Shown here piece after piece: positions 33,789-45,114 of a stretch of 64,000 nt of DNA. This stretch comes from Pseudoips prasinana. Its lineage: Eukaryota > Arthropoda > Insecta > Lepidoptera > Nolidae. Location: positions 26,200,001 to 26,264,000 of the forward strand of contig OX621247.1 of NCBI GenBank assembly GCA_951640165.1. Reading direction: 5' to 3'. The translations under genes and the position numbers were made by a program. Numbering within the stretch: the stretch's first letter is position 1; each line of letters opens with the position of its first letter. The notes under the pieces were generated by a model. The model did not search any database. It was not told the origin of the DNA and saw only the letters and a list, made by a program, of their open reading frames with translations.

Positions 33789-34433
33789 GTTTTCCAGGAC
33801 CATCTACTAACACATATACCTACAGATTTTATTAGTTAAGATAGGAAATATATATTTATTTTTAAAATAATATAAAAAAACGAGGTGTATAATCAAATGC
33901 CTAATTCTAATCTTAATTTATTGAATAGTATTCCACGTTATCCATAGTTTGCCAATGTCAAAAAAGAATTGATATGTAGGGCTGTATTTTCATCAATAAC
34001 TGGAACAGTATATATACATAAAATATACGTTGTATTACCACACCACTATTCACGACAGAATAGCTGAGCGTAAACCTATTAGAATGTCAAATCTACATAA
34101 CCTGGTCTGGCACAACGGCTACAAAACTACATATGCTAAATAATTCCTTCTATTTTGCTAATACAAGACCAGAAAACTCAAGTAGGTACGTTTACGATTC
34201 CAAAGGAAATGTCTCTGCATACGAATTAGTTTTAAAAAGTGGTCCATACAAGTTTATTTCCTTTTGCGCCTCAGTTCTTGCGTTCGTAGTTTCTGATGAT
34301 CATCGTCAATGCAAGAATCAGGTTTGAGCATAATATATTCCTAAAGCGAACAAACATTATTTACAAGTGCACAGTTTACATGAAGTTATTTATAATAATG
34401 TCCAGCTAGACTATATAGCCTATTCGATTCGAT
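33789..34433. other. No confident gene
   Basis: A 64-residue frame at 34133-34327 was examined and not accepted for lack of any family or splice context. Confidence 0.35.
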
Positions 34434-34580
34434 TATATAAATTCGTTGCGGGATTCAAGACAGTTAAAGCGATTCTTCGGGATATGCCTGAGCCTTACCG
34501 CTCAGTATAATTTCATTGTGTGCCACTGTTGCTTACAGGAGTTGCAGTGGTGGGTAAGAGGGAGGTCTAGTCCCGAAAAA
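34434..34580 (+). repeat. Dispersed repeat family D, copy 3
   Basis: TTGCGGGATTCAAGACAG, CCTGAGCCTTACCGCTCA, GCTTACAGGAGTTGCAGTG and GTAAGAGGGAGGTCTAGTCC, followed by an A-rich tail. The orientation is opposite to copies 1 and 2. Confidence 0.65.
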
Positions 34581-34607
34581 ACAAAAAAAAAACTATATAG
34601 CCTAGCA

Positions 34608-35012
34608 CATAGCTAGATGCTCTCACCGATCCGTAAGCAGCGAGGTTAAGCAACTAGGTGCGAGTGTGGCGCAGTGGCTAAGACAGTCGCCTCGCCGCTT
34701 CATATCGCGGGTTCGACTAACTTTTTGTGGGACCCATAAATAGTTGTTCTGAGTCGGGATGTTATTTGTGTCCGTCTGTGTATGTTACCCCGCGATACAT
34801 GGATTAAATTCCCTAAGGCGGGCGTTGTCTTTTTAAAATAAAAAAATAATAATAATAATAAATAGTAGTTTAACTTCTGAGCGTCTCCGTGTTTCGAAGG
34901 GCACGTTAAGCTGTCGGTCGCGGTTGTATCATTAGACAACAGTCGTTAAGTCATGTCAGAGGCCTACTGGGCGGCTTGAACTACTCTAACACCAGGTTAA
35001 CCACTGCTTATA
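34608..35012 (+). mobile_element. 5S-rRNA-like SINE (family H), copy 1, split by a family C SINE
   Basis: The head (CACCGATCCGTAAGCAGCG, AGGTTAAGCAACTAGG) lies left of 34659 and the body (GCGTCTCCGTGTTTCGAAGG, GTTAAGTCATGTCAGAGGCC) right of about 34862. The intervening 200 bp is a complete family C SINE. The same head and body are contiguous in the copy at 41821-42074, which also keeps the 5S-like GATGGGTGACCGCC. Confidence 0.7.
34659..34860 (+). mobile_element. SINE family C copy 3, nested
   Basis: GTGGCGCAGTGGCTAAGACA (A box), TATCGCGGGTTCGACTAA (B box), ACCCCGCGATACATGGATT and a TAATAATAATAA tail. It is younger than the family H copy it interrupts. Confidence 0.85.
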
Positions 35013-35200
35013 GGATAAAGAAAGCAGAAGAAGAATATAGCCTAGCCTTAAACGCCTTCAATATATTTCTTTTTTCTTCTGTCCTTAAAAATTATGTAAT
35101 TTAAATATGCTTTTAACTTTTCAGTTTAGCTATGAGCATAAACTGAAATAATAAATTTTGCAGTACCTACTATCAACCGGAGCAAAGACTTTACTAGATA

Positions 35201-35334
35201 CAGACGCCAGCACATCAAACTACCCCAATCTGTCAAATTTCTTTTATAGATTTTCAACTTTATCACAAAAGCATAAGGTTCACTTTTAATTGAGGAAATT
35301 TGACAGATCGGGGTAGCTTGATGTGCTGGCGTCT
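35201..35334. mobile_element. Foldback MITE family E, copy 4
   Basis: Starts CAGACGCCAGCACATC after TA and ends in GATGTGCTGGCGTCT. The terminal G is lost. Confidence 0.9.
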
Positions 35335-36151
35335 ATTTATTATAATGGAGCTCAGTAACCAAACAGTATATTACAAGCTTGTACCTCTATGCTTACGGAG
35401 TTTGCACATCAGTACAGAATTTAAGTGCAAAATTTAAATAAATCTCCAGTTTAGAGTAAGTTCAAGATTTAAGATGACCGTTGAAATAAAATTCTATGTC
35501 TAAATGCATTAGAAATCGTTCAACACGACTTAACATTAAGTTTTTTTTATAAAAACTAAGCATTTTAGATTAATTTAACTCAATTAGACGTTGAAAAACA
35601 GAAGCTAAAAACCATCGTAACAAAAACCTTTTAACTACCAGTTTGAACGTTGGTTCCCTTTTTTTTAAAAGCTATTTATCTTTATTATATACGTCATAGT
35701 TTTAAAAGTGGTGAACGTCCATTCAATGACTAACAAAAAGTTATCATTGAAATGTATAACTTTGACAGATACCGTATTGTGTTATTAAGTTTACCGAACC
35801 ATGATTATTTAAAATTACCGTTTGTTAATTAATGCAGCGACGAAAACCGTATCGAATTATACTAATAGGGTGTAAGAGCCAGCATAACGAAAACTGATAC
35901 CATGAATACCGAGGAGATTCCATCACTAGTATGTTCAGAATCTTGTAAGATTCTGAACAGGTATATAAAGCGAGTAAAATATCTCCCAATACCTTACAGT
36001 TTATTGTATTTTACTGGATGAATATACCTACAGCTTGTCTTCGGACTGAAGAGCTTTACTGACATATCTCATAAACAATTCAATTTGTGGCGAACAGCCA
36101 GTGAAAGACTTTATGAATCAACAAGAAACCCAAACGGTCTAGACACATGTA
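35335..36151. other. No gene seen
   Basis: AT-rich. A small inverted repeat near 35934-35957 (AGAATCTTG/CAAGATTCT) is the only structure noticed. Confidence 0.4.
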
Positions 36152-36286
36152 CAGACACCAGCACATCAAGCTACCCCAATCTGTCAAACTTCCCCAATTG
36201 AAAGTGAACCTAATGCTTTTGTGATAAAGTTGAAAATCTATAAAAGAAATTTGACAGATTGGGGTAGCTGGATGTGCTGGTGCCTG
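36152..36286. mobile_element. Foldback MITE family E, copy 5
   Basis: CAGACACCAGCACATCAAGC at the start and GATGTGCTGGTGCCTG at the end, TA-flanked. It directly abuts the 66-bp hairpin at 36287. Confidence 0.9.
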
Positions 36287-36352
36287 TACTACCCGTCATT
36301 AAAACGAATCCGTTACGTTAGCGTAACGGATTCGTTTTAATAACGGGTAGTA
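36287..36352. repeat. 66-bp hairpin, 31-bp arms, four-base loop
   Basis: Arms at 36287-36317 and 36322-36352 differ at one base; the loop is TTAG. The left arm begins with the TA that also flanks the family E MITE. Confidence 0.85.
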
Positions 36353-36506
36353 CATACCCTTATTTATTAATCATATTCCATAAAGAGCATTGCATAGGCA
36401 GAATGTGTACACGGCACATATTCCTATTTGTGCCAGAAACGCAACACCAACACCAAAAATGTAAACAATTGATACTTGACTTTTGATTTATATCTAAGAT
36501 CTATAG

Positions 36507-36815
36507 ATGCTGAGATGGTTTGGCCATTTAGAAAGGATGAATGAAAGAAGATTGACAAAAGAAGTATACCTGGCCTGTGTGAATGGGACAACCGGAAGGG
36601 GAAGACCACGTCGAACATTCTCTGACCAAATTGGAGATGTTCTCAAGAAAGGGCAGGTCAGAAGTACCCTAAACCGGCGACCATGTATGAAGAATACAAT
36701 GACAGTAATCGAGGCAAAAGAAGTATGCAAAGATCGTGTCAAATGGAAATCCGTTGTCTCTGCCTACCCCTCTGGAAAACAGGCGTGAGTCTATGTATGT
36801 ATGTATGTATCTATA
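36507..36815 (+). mobile_element. LINE 3'-end coding fragment, family G copy 1
   Basis: The 93-residue frame begins [11 protein letters not shown] and ends Ser-Ala-Tyr-Pro-Ser-Gly-Lys-Gln-Ala. This is the familiar C-terminal end of an endonuclease/reverse-transcriptase LINE polyprotein. Gly-Arg-Pro-Arg-Arg lies in the middle. A (TGTA)n-like tail follows at 36788-36815, consistent with an RTE-like 3' end. The frame is intact, but everything upstream is missing. The minus-strand frame over the same bases is a shadow. Confidence 0.75.
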
Positions 36816-37544
36816 GAAGTTTATATCTAATAATATTTAAGGATTGGGATAAAAAATTTCATAAAACAACCTCTTTGCTGGAATATTGTAGATTAGTTCT
36901 TTAAAAGAAATATTAAACTCACAATAGCCGTGTAAAACTATTGCAAAACTTTATGTTGCCGATTTTACGATGTAATAAAAGAAGAACGGATAAGACTGCA
37001 TGTGCGCAAAACATACGCACATTAAGGCTATACAATGCCCTTAATCTCCATAAAGCAATTATGTTCAGTAAATACTATAATACATGTATCTATGTCAGCT
37101 ATAACTAAAACATAAATGAGCACTAAGCTAACTCTAAATGTATATATGTAATTTAAATGAATCAATTTGAATTCTGCCAATGTAGTTTAAAATAAATAAA
37201 AAATCATAGCGTAATTTTAATGTATTCAATTTAAAGTTATTTTAAAGTATAAAAGAATCTCTCCTAAATAAAAATAAATCATTTTTTTTATTAAGTAGAG
37301 CATCATCACTTGAATAACTATTTACCTCAACATTAATTACATTAAATTAATAAATAATTAGATTATTGACTTTTAATGAGGGAAGTTTACACTGCGATTA
37401 TATTACACAGGTGCCACGAAATAGCATTAGATGTCGATCAACTAAATGAGATTTAATTATTTGAAACATTAACAGTTGTTCTTAATGTAGACGCCCTTAC
37501 GGCTTTACATTAGAAGAAAGAAAAAGTAAAAAAAATGCACTAAC
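36816..37544 (-). other. Presumed intron of the minus-strand host gene
   Basis: AT-rich sequence after the splice donor of the exon at 37545-38260. No second exon could be identified here. Confidence 0.35.
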
Positions 37545-38260
37545 CTTTTTGGGCACAGTCGGGGCTTCGAACTCGTCATCGTCGCGACTAGAAAGAGTGG
37601 AACACGACGAGCAAGCGGAGTCTGCCGATAGCGACCTGGACCTCAGCCAGTTCACCTCTTCTTCAGTAGCACCCACAGCCACGCCGTCCGAGTAGTCGCT
37701 CACCACCACGCTGGGTGTCCTTACGCACCTCCCTCTGATCTCACAACCTTCACTACTCCTCCGCCCTAGTTCCACCACATGAGCCTCGATGAGCGTTCTT
37801 TCTCGTCTAGGTGACATCGCATCCGGTGGAGGCGTGATATCGCGTGGATGTGAGTGTCTCCTCAGACGCGTTTCTAATTCAACAGCGGAATCGTCGCTGA
37901 GGTCCCGGCTGCGACGCCTAACCGCAGCCCTGTCATCGTCATCTGAAGAAGAGATGTCTTCTAGAGGCGAAGAGGCACGAGGTGGCCTGAGGTACTGCAT
38001 CGGGCCGGGTTCGAATCGTCGCAACAGCTCTGAGACGCGCGGCTGTGCTTGTCGTGATACGCGGGCGGTCGGCGGCGCGCGCGCGCCCGCACTGGCACCG
38101 TTGGTCTTGCGCACAGCCTGCGCGTGCGTTGGTTCCCGTGCCTGTTCTGGTGCTACTCCTGCGCTTAACTTCATGTAGAAAAGGCTGTGGTTAAGCGCTT
38201 TTTCCCGTAACACGCGACGGAAGTCCTCCGCTGCCGGTTTTTCTAGACGCGGCATTTTTA
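37545..38260 (-). CDS. Host gene, first coding exon (unknown protein)
   Basis: The ATG is at 38255-38253 on the minus strand. Just upstream is a T-rich tract ending in CAG, a good splice acceptor (exon start 38260), so a 5' UTR intron is likely. After 237 codons the frame reaches AAAAAG|GTTAGT, a splice donor at 37545/37544 in phase 0. Reading on gives only a low-complexity tail and a stop. The exon is far more GC-rich than its surroundings. The protein part is rich in Arg, Ser and acidic residues: an N-terminal segment (1-35) with a helical look, an Ala/Pro/Arg-rich region, a Ser-Asp-rich patch (about 94-110) and a Ser/Cys/Asp patch (about 205-230). This suggests a disordered, phosphorylatable region of a larger protein. 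I do not recognise the family. The plus-strand frame at 37789-38178 is a shadow. Confidence 0.7.
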
Positions 38261-39431
38261 CTGAAAAAAAAAACGGATGCTTTGAACTTCCCAGAAATCC
38301 TTTCTTAGTATAATATTTTCCTGGTTTGAAATTATTAAGCGAAGGAGTTTTTTTATAGCTTCTTATTGTAATTTATTACGACATAATATCACTATAAACA
38401 TTGATGGCCTTGTGCAGGAAAAGTAGACAAGGAAAAACAATGACGTGGTAAATGGATGTGGCACTACCTACGTACTCACAGTGAGTTAATTAATATAGTC
38501 AATTTAATTGGTTAAACTAACCTTGTTCTAAATTTGGCTCGCACTCGAAAATGTTTCAGTAATTAATTGCACATTTCAGTCTTATCTGGAACAAAAAGAA
38601 ACACGAGTTAGAAAAATGAAATTTATAGGATATTTGTCTTTTCAGAAAAAGTATAGGTATACAATATGTTATACATGAGCTGGGTAATTTTAATTTGGTT
38701 AACACTATTTTTTTTTTCTTCGCTGGGGACACAGGTCTTATTAGTCAGATGTCAGTTTCAATATTAGTACGAGTTAGAAAACTTATTTCCCTCTTCAAAA
38801 CAACTGACATCTGCTGTGGACTTTTGATGTTTAATTACCTAATATTTATTTTGCGATAGCCATAAGAATGTTATGAATATTCTTGCCAGGAAACTAATTA
38901 GATTTCCTACTGATAGCATCTATTCGCTGTGCAGGATCTTCAGTTGTTTATTTCTAAAACTATATTACGTAAACAGAGAAAGAAAAACGAGAAAAAGAAG
39001 ATCTAATCGAGTTTGTAATTTAGAATAGTTAGCAAACATTTTAATACTAAGCTCTATGATAAAATTTATAAATTATTAATATTGACCCCCTAACAAAGAA
39101 GGAACTCAGAATAAAATCTCGTTAATGGGTAGGTACTTATATTAGAGTACGGTGCCATCGAAGATTTTATAATATAATAAAATAAACGGAAAACATAAAC
39201 AATTTGACACACACACCCACACATACATTCCATGACACTAACTATACTTTATCTAATTAATAAGTACTATTAATATTATAAATTCCACCAAGCCTCTTGC
39301 CATCGTCAGGTGAAACACCGTTAAGTATCAAAATTTTACAGGCATAATTTTGAAACTAAAATAGCTTTTTTAAAATTTATAGTAATATTCATAAATTATT
39401 CCTGGTATTCCTACAACATTGTATTTAATAA
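38261..39431 (-). other. Presumed 5' intron or upstream region of the host gene
   Basis: It begins at the acceptor CAG (38261-38263). AT-rich, with no upstream exon, promoter or repeat identified. Confidence 0.35.
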
Positions 39432-39500
39432 ACGTACGTCTTCATCATCACAATAGCCGAAACACATCCAGGGCTGGACAAAAGCCTCCAGCTAGGAAGC
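39432..39500 (-). mobile_element. Diverged RTE-like LINE tail
   Basis: TCTTCATCATCACAATAGCCG and CCAGGGCTGGACAAAAGCC resemble the complement of the GATGAT-tailed 3' ends, with many changes. Confidence 0.45.
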
Positions 39501-40049
39501 ATCTTTGGGAAATATTCCATAATCAGCTCGCTTGGCAATCACAATTTGATGGTCATAATATTCGAAGAAACACTACTACCCGTACTCTGGCAGGTATTTC
39601 CGCGGTACGACTTCTTCGCCCCCACGGGATGAGACGAGGTGGTAATTTTCGCCACCACTCAGCATATTAGCACCGTACATCGCTTATTTTTAATAATTAT
39701 CAATCAAATTATTTGCCCAATTCAGTGTCTAAGCTTCCTAAGATCCTTGACGGGCCATTTTTTGTAACAATGCAATGAAAATAGCGTAGCTACCATTCAC
39801 ATTCCGATTGTAAGTCGACAGCGTCCATATTCCGTTGTAATAATCATTATGTGGGTAATAAAACAACAGATGGTTGTTGATTATAGCAAACAGACAGGAC
39901 GATGCGTCTGCGCAATGGATAAAGATAAAACTGTGACAATGGAATATAAATTCTATATCTATAATTAACATCAGATGATGGGATATCAGTCATGGCTAAA
40001 AGTATATATGTACATAGATTTAAAAGTCTGCAAATAATTGAAATATACT
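39501..40049. other. No gene seen
   Basis: GC-richer part at 39590-39660 has no recognised frame. Confidence 0.35.
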
Positions 40050-40205
40050 AATAAACTTTTTTATGTAATAGTTTTGAGCAAGTGGGCCACCTGATGGTAA
40101 GTGATCACCGCCGCCCATAGACGCTCGCAACACTAGAGGAGCCGCAAGTGCGTTGCCAGCTTTTAAGAAAGGAATAGGTTCGCTTCTTGAAGGTTGCCAT
40201 GTCAT
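40050..40205. repeat. Common lepidopteran interspersed repeat
   Basis: AGCAAGTGGGCCACCTGATG, GTAAGTGATCACCGCCGCCC and GAGGAGCCGCAAGTGCGTTG are phrases I know from many moth and butterfly genomes. Only one copy is in this window, so the call rests on memory rather than on a second copy. Confidence 0.5.
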
Positions 40206-40398
40206 ACCGGTATTCATAAACTCAGTGAAATTAAGCCTTCTGCTGTGATGATGCTATGAAAGGCAGACGCTATTGTTGTATCTATAATCTGTGCCGCTTG
40301 AAGTAAATATTAATTCGAAATAATTTACATTACAAATAAATAAAAACATAAAATTTTTCTTTTTTCGTAGCTAGGTGACAACCACCGACACAATAATA

Positions 40399-40590
40399 AT
40401 AATAATATCCTGGGAAATTATTTCCCAGTAAACACACGAACATCTGATCCCAAACTAAGCAGAGCTTGTACTATGGAATCCAGATAACTGATATACTACA
40501 TATACTACTTTTCTTTTGTAAAAACATGCTTATGTAGATAATTACACCCAGACTCAGGACAAACAGACATGTTCATGCACACACAAATAC
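40399..40590 (-). mobile_element. SINE family B copy, lacking its tRNA-like head
   Basis: Tail TAATAATATCCTGGG, body TAAGCAGAGCTTGTACTATG and CAGACTCAGGACAAACAGAC; it stops before the B box. Confidence 0.75.
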
Positions 40591-40810
40591 TAATGACTTT
40601 CCTGCAGTATTGCCTTATTAATTTAATTTAACCTTATACAGGCTTTTATTCAAATGTAACGTACTTTAGATACCTAAAAAGATAGTGGCAAATGTTTGAA
40701 CCAAAGAACACGCTGAAAACCTCAAATATTATTCAATCCACAATTACCTACGGTAAAACGAGATGATTAAATTTTTAGGGATAAATAGATATAGGGCTAA
40801 TTTTCAAACA

Positions 40811-41050
40811 TTCTATGGCTAAGTCGCCGAACATCGATTTATTAAATGGCGTTCAAATAAATAAAGTTTAAAAATGACTTAATCAAATCGTTAAATCGGC
40901 TTCAACGTAGACAATCGATTCCGGTCCGTTTATGACGTCACATGTGCACATGGAAGCCGATTTAACGATTGATTAAGTCGTTTTTAACCTTTATTTATTT
41001 GAACGCCATTTAAGTAATCGATGTTCGGTGACTTAGCTGGTAGAGCCCCA
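40811..41050. mobile_element. MITE family L, copy 1 (long inverted repeats)
   Basis: Both ends carry GGCTAAGTCGCCGAACATCG or its complement (with CACCGAACATC), and the inverted repeats extend about 100 bp through GGCGTTCAAATAAATAAA and GTTAAATCGGCTTC. The centre (40905-40960) is unique. Copy 2 is at 53419-53629 inside a SINE. Confidence 0.8.
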
Positions 41051-41183
41051 GGACAGCCATATGTGTGATCCGTATATAGTTGTTCTGAGTTTGCTTTGAG
41101 TGAACTTTGTATCTCTTAATTGGATGTTCGTATTAATTAATTACTCTAGTATGGGCGTAACATTTTTTATATATCAATTGGTT

Positions 41184-41423
41184 GGCGTGGTTGGTAAATG
41201 CTTCACGCCGCAGAGAGAAATATCTGTCGTGGGTTCGATTCCCACCCACGACAGATATTTTTGCATGAACATATCTGTTTGTCCTGAGTCTGGGTGTAAT
41301 TAGCTATATAATTATGTATTTACAATATACTGGTTTCCATAGTACAAGCTCTCTCTCTCTCTCTTAGTTTGGGATCAGATGGCCGTGTGTGAATAATGTC
41401 CCAGGATATTATTATTATAATAT
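41184..41423 (+). mobile_element. SINE family B copy with an altered A/B-box region
   Basis: TGGTTGGTAAATGCTTCACG, GTCGTGGGTTCGATTCCC (B box intact), ATATCTGTTTGTCCTGAGTC and CCCAGGATATTATTATTAT. A (CT)n expansion lies at 41352-41363. ATATCTGTCGTGGG and CCCACGACAGATAT around the B box form a local inverted repeat. Confidence 0.85.
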
Positions 41424-41820
41424 GTATAGATAACAGGCGGTCACCCCAAGTGCCTACGGGTTTTTATAACTTTGAAGCCTGTATCTGTATGTCCGTCTGG
41501 CTCTATGATAAGTCTTGGTTATAAACAAAACTTACTTGACTGGGAAATGTTTATCCGTTTCCATCACAGTTATTAGAAAACCTCTATTACAAAAGAACAA
41601 TAACACACAATTAAAATTACTGACGATACTTTTTCCGTGAAATCTTCGCAGTATGATGACAAGCAATTCCATTGATCTTCTCATTAACAATTATATCAAT
41701 TACATGTAAACAAGAAGTGTATTGTATTGAGTTTAGAAATATTCCGTTCTTTTGTAGCCTGACTTTTACTGTTCACCTACGAGGCTTTCACAGCTTGACC
41801 GGACTATAAAACCGAGCTTA
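41424..41820. other. No gene seen
   Basis: Non-coding; GCCTGTATCTGTATGTCCGT at 41487 resembles a common repeat but is not assignable. Confidence 0.35.
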
Positions 41821-42074
41821 GTTATCATATGGGCAATGGTTACCCAAGCGTCAGAGTTGTTCAAGCCGCCCATTAGGCTTATGACATGGCATAATGACTG
41901 TTGCCTAATGGCTACAACCGGGACCGACAGCTTAACGTTCCCTCTGAGACACGGAGACGCTCAGAAAAATAAACAAATTTGGCGGTCACCCATCTTTGGA
42001 CTGACCACGAGCCTAGTTGCTTAACCTCGCTAATCACTTACGGACCGGTGAGACCACTGGCTATGAGCGCCTCA
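41821..42074 (-). mobile_element. 5S-rRNA-like SINE (family H), copy 2
   Basis: On the minus strand: CACCGGTCCGTAAGTGATTA, GCGAGGTTAAGCAACTAGG, CTCGTGGTCAGTCC and GATGGGTGACCGCC. The order GGTTAAGCAAC - GTGGTCAGT - GATGGGTGACCGCC matches the 3' half of 5S rRNA (AATTAAGCAGC - GGTTAGTAC - GATGGGGGACCGC type). The body and GTTAAGCTGTCGGTCCCGG follow. This suggests a 5S-derived, polymerase III-type SINE. Confidence 0.7.
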
Positions 42075-42111
42075 AACCAAAGACTATAAACCACGCTTGT
42101 AATTCCCGCCA

Positions 42112-42200
42112 CTGCGTACTTCCTTTGGGATTCGAACCAGGATGGTAACTCAAGTGAGTATGCATGAGAGGGTATGTTTTAGGGACGTTTTGTGCACCAA
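42112..42200. repeat. Dispersed repeat family I, copy 1
   Basis: CCTTTGGGATTCGAACCAGG, GCATGAGAGGGTATG and TTTAGGGACGTTTTGTGCAC. Its complement contains GGTTCGAATCCCA, a B-box-like word, so it may be a tRNA-derived piece. Copies 2 and 3 are at 62150 and 62649. Confidence 0.55.
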
Positions 42201-42260
42201 TAGCTCTAAGTGTAGGACTACCCGTCCGTTTGATAATCTGAAATATATCATCGAAGTGAA

Positions 42261-42438
42261 TCACACTAATATAATAAAGGTGAAACTTTGTGCGTGTGTG
42301 TATGTTTGTTACTTCTTCACGTCTAAACGGCTGGGTCGATTTTAATAAAATTTGGTATGGAGTTACCTTACACCCTAGATTAACACACAGGCTATAATTT
42401 GTAAAGTTTAACGAGAGTAAACCGCGGGGCACAGCTAG
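42261..42438 (+). mobile_element. Helitron-like non-autonomous element, family M copy 3
   Basis: Starts TCACACTAATATAATAAAGG after A and ends GGGCACAGCTAG before T, with the GCCGTTTAGACGTG body block (as complement) and a short GC-rich hairpin region near the end. Confidence 0.75.
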
Positions 42439-43270
42439 TGTAAAATAAAAATATTCAGTGCTATGAAGAGAGACATTTGGTATATCAAGTACATAAACTG
42501 TTATGTAACCGCCAGTGGTGATAGACCGATAGCCGACTGCTTCCACTTCCATATTCTACACAACGTGAAGGGCCTCTCTCCTCTTTCTAAAATAAATCTT
42601 GGCAAATGATTTCAAGCTTTATGCGTTTGATATTAGAGTGCTTTATGGGAGAGCAGACTAGCTTAAGCAGATCTTCTGTTGACCGTGATCTCTGGGATAT
42701 ATATATGTATAACACGAACACGAAGGCAGTAGACAAAGGCCGAAGAAGACCATTGATTCAAAAGAAACTACACGAGACCAAGTCATGTGGAACACGACGA
42801 AGTTATTTCCCATATAGGATGTTCTTCAAAAGCGGTGGAAGGGCGTCCCAGTTCAGAAACTATCAGAATGGTTTTCTAACCCACAATTGAATCATTTCCA
42901 TATTTTAATAAGCAATTCTAAATATAAACAACATAATAAAATTCCTTATCAAAAAGATTCCTTTAAAAGATTCCAATCACGTCTTCGTGTCATGCATAAC
43001 AATAATTTGTTCGTTGCGTACGCGCACAATTTACTTTAATCTATGGGACCGCTCGGCGCGTGAGTTGAAACTTTTATCGTTGCAACAGTTTTGGGATTGG
43101 TACAAGGAGCTAGATTGAAGGTGGATATTATTCCTTTTTTAAGCTTCGCTTCTCTTGGTGGAACGTATTAAAGTAAGCACTAGTAATAGTCTACTAACCA
43201 ATATTATTTTGCAATTCAACGAACTCTCGACTTTGTATGATTCATGTGTCAAAGTAATTTGACTTATAAT
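42439..43270. other. No confident gene
   Basis: A 94-residue frame at 42606-42890 and a 163-residue minus frame at 42061-42552 overlap repeats or lack protein features. Confidence 0.35.
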
Positions 43271-43375
43271 ATTCCAACAGTCAGTCGTTAAGTCATGTCA
43301 GAGGTCTAATGGAAGACTTCAACAACTCTTCTTGCTACTGCGTAGGAGCTCAGGAGTCTCAGCCAGTGCTTAAAA
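43271..43375 (+). mobile_element. 5S-like SINE (family H), tail-only copy
   Basis: AACAGTCAGTCGTTAAGTC, ATGTCAGAGGTCTAATGG and CAGCCAGTGCTTA match the 3' part of copy 1 only. Confidence 0.55.
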
Positions 43376-45114
43376 GCTAATGATGTCGATATATTCTCTG
43401 TATACCAGAACAATCTTATAATCCACTATTCCAACGACTCGCCTTGTTTATTGCAGAAGATATTAGACTCGCTTCGCACCTTGGCTAACGACGCTGTTCC
43501 TTGATAAAATTTGGCCTTAACAATATCGACATGGGATACTTTGACATGAATGATAAATTTCTTCGTATTTTTGTGTGATAAAAGTTTTAATATATTGCCA
43601 GAAAACTCTCCCTCGTGTTTAGAATATTTATAAAAGTACGATCACCGTCACACTTATTGCATACATCTTATTCCTTAGTTTGCGTGCGTCTTCTTCTTTG
43701 AGCAACAGTTGCAACTAAACCTCGCTAAGAACCAAAACTACAGTCTTAAGCTGAAGACAATACCCCAAATGGCGTGCACTTTTGGCACGGGATACTTAGT
43801 TTCAAGATTTTTTATTGTTTAGTGAAAGCCTCCTAGGCTAACAGTAAAAGTCAAAGAAAAAAGACTTTTCTATATAAGGCGAGCCTATAAAGGCTAGAAA
43901 ATCCAATAGAATGGAAAGATCTTAAAACGATTTGAACAGGTGAAAAATACATAAGTTTTACGAAGACCTGAAGTAAATAAAAAAGTATGTTGTGATTGTT
44001 CACTTATTATCAAATATTAGGAAAAAGTAAGTGAGTAAGTCTTGATTGTAAACCAATGACAGATATAATACAAAATATAATATTTAATAAATAGTGCACA
44101 ATTGGCTGCTTTATCTATATGAGCGATCTCCTTTAGGTAACTGTTATTTAATGGTATGTGGAAAATACCTTGGTAAATGTATAGGTAATTTGACATCAGA
44201 ACACAAAAGCGCTTAAGAAAAGGCTGGTTCGTGAAGGTATTATACCTGTTTGTGAACAAATATACTAAAACAAATTGCGTCATACAGCTATAGCCGTACT
44301 AAAATAATGGCGCTGCATTAAATATTGCGCGGTATTTTTGTAAACGTATCTCACTATCAAAATAATGATTGTAATCGGTATGATAAAATCATTCCATTGC
44401 GTTAGTACCAAGGGTAAGTTATTACTACTAAGTATATTTGCCATTTCTATGGATACACTTGCAACACGAAAAACACTCTTACTACATACGTAATAAGGAC
44501 GGAAGGACAAACTGTATCCCTCGACGTCACTGACCCATAATTTTTTACCCCGATAAAGCTACAAGACGGACGCGGTTCAAGCAATAAGACAACAGTAGTT
44601 AACCCATGCTAGGTCGCCTTGATATCCGACAAACATTAAAACAAGAAGACTACCGAATATACTATAACGGAGCAAAATTTTTAAACCTGCCACGTTTCGT
44701 TTTACGCAGTTCGAAATCAAATTAACAGGGTTTTAAATGAACACTTCTTTTAAAGACAAAGGGTTTCGTAAGATATCTTTATTATTATTATGCGTACGAA
44801 AATAAACAGCCTATAAAAGTACCACATCCAATACACTTAACACATGAGTAGTCGCTGTGTCCTCAGCGCGTGACGTCAAACGCAGCCTTGCGGGTAAGGG
44901 CAATCCACGCACTAAAATAGCTTAATTTACAGACACCGCATTGACTTGATTGTCCACTTTGGATCAATGGTTATTGTGAATTAGTTCTTCAACATTTGTC
45001 ACGAGTTTACCAGAGAATAATATACATATATTTATTGTTGGCTTTGGGCTTACCGCACCTAAAAAAGACTGTTTACAACATTGATTTTGATTTTTAATAT
45101 CGAACGTTGGAAAT
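43376..45114. other. No gene seen
   Basis: Largely AT-rich, with short frames on the minus strand (44017-44510) that show no family features. Confidence 0.4.

Noticed and set aside
34133..34327. 64-residue frame
   Set aside because: No homology recognised and no splice or promoter context.
37789..38178. 129-residue plus-strand frame in the GC-rich exon
   Set aside because: It is antisense to the minus-strand exon, which has start and splice signals; GC-rich sequence gives open frames on both strands.
42061..42552. 163-residue minus-strand frame
   Set aside because: It runs through a 5S-like SINE, family I and a Helitron-like element, so it is a chance frame across repeats.
42606..42890. 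94-residue frame
   Set aside because: No motif or family, and an unremarkable composition.
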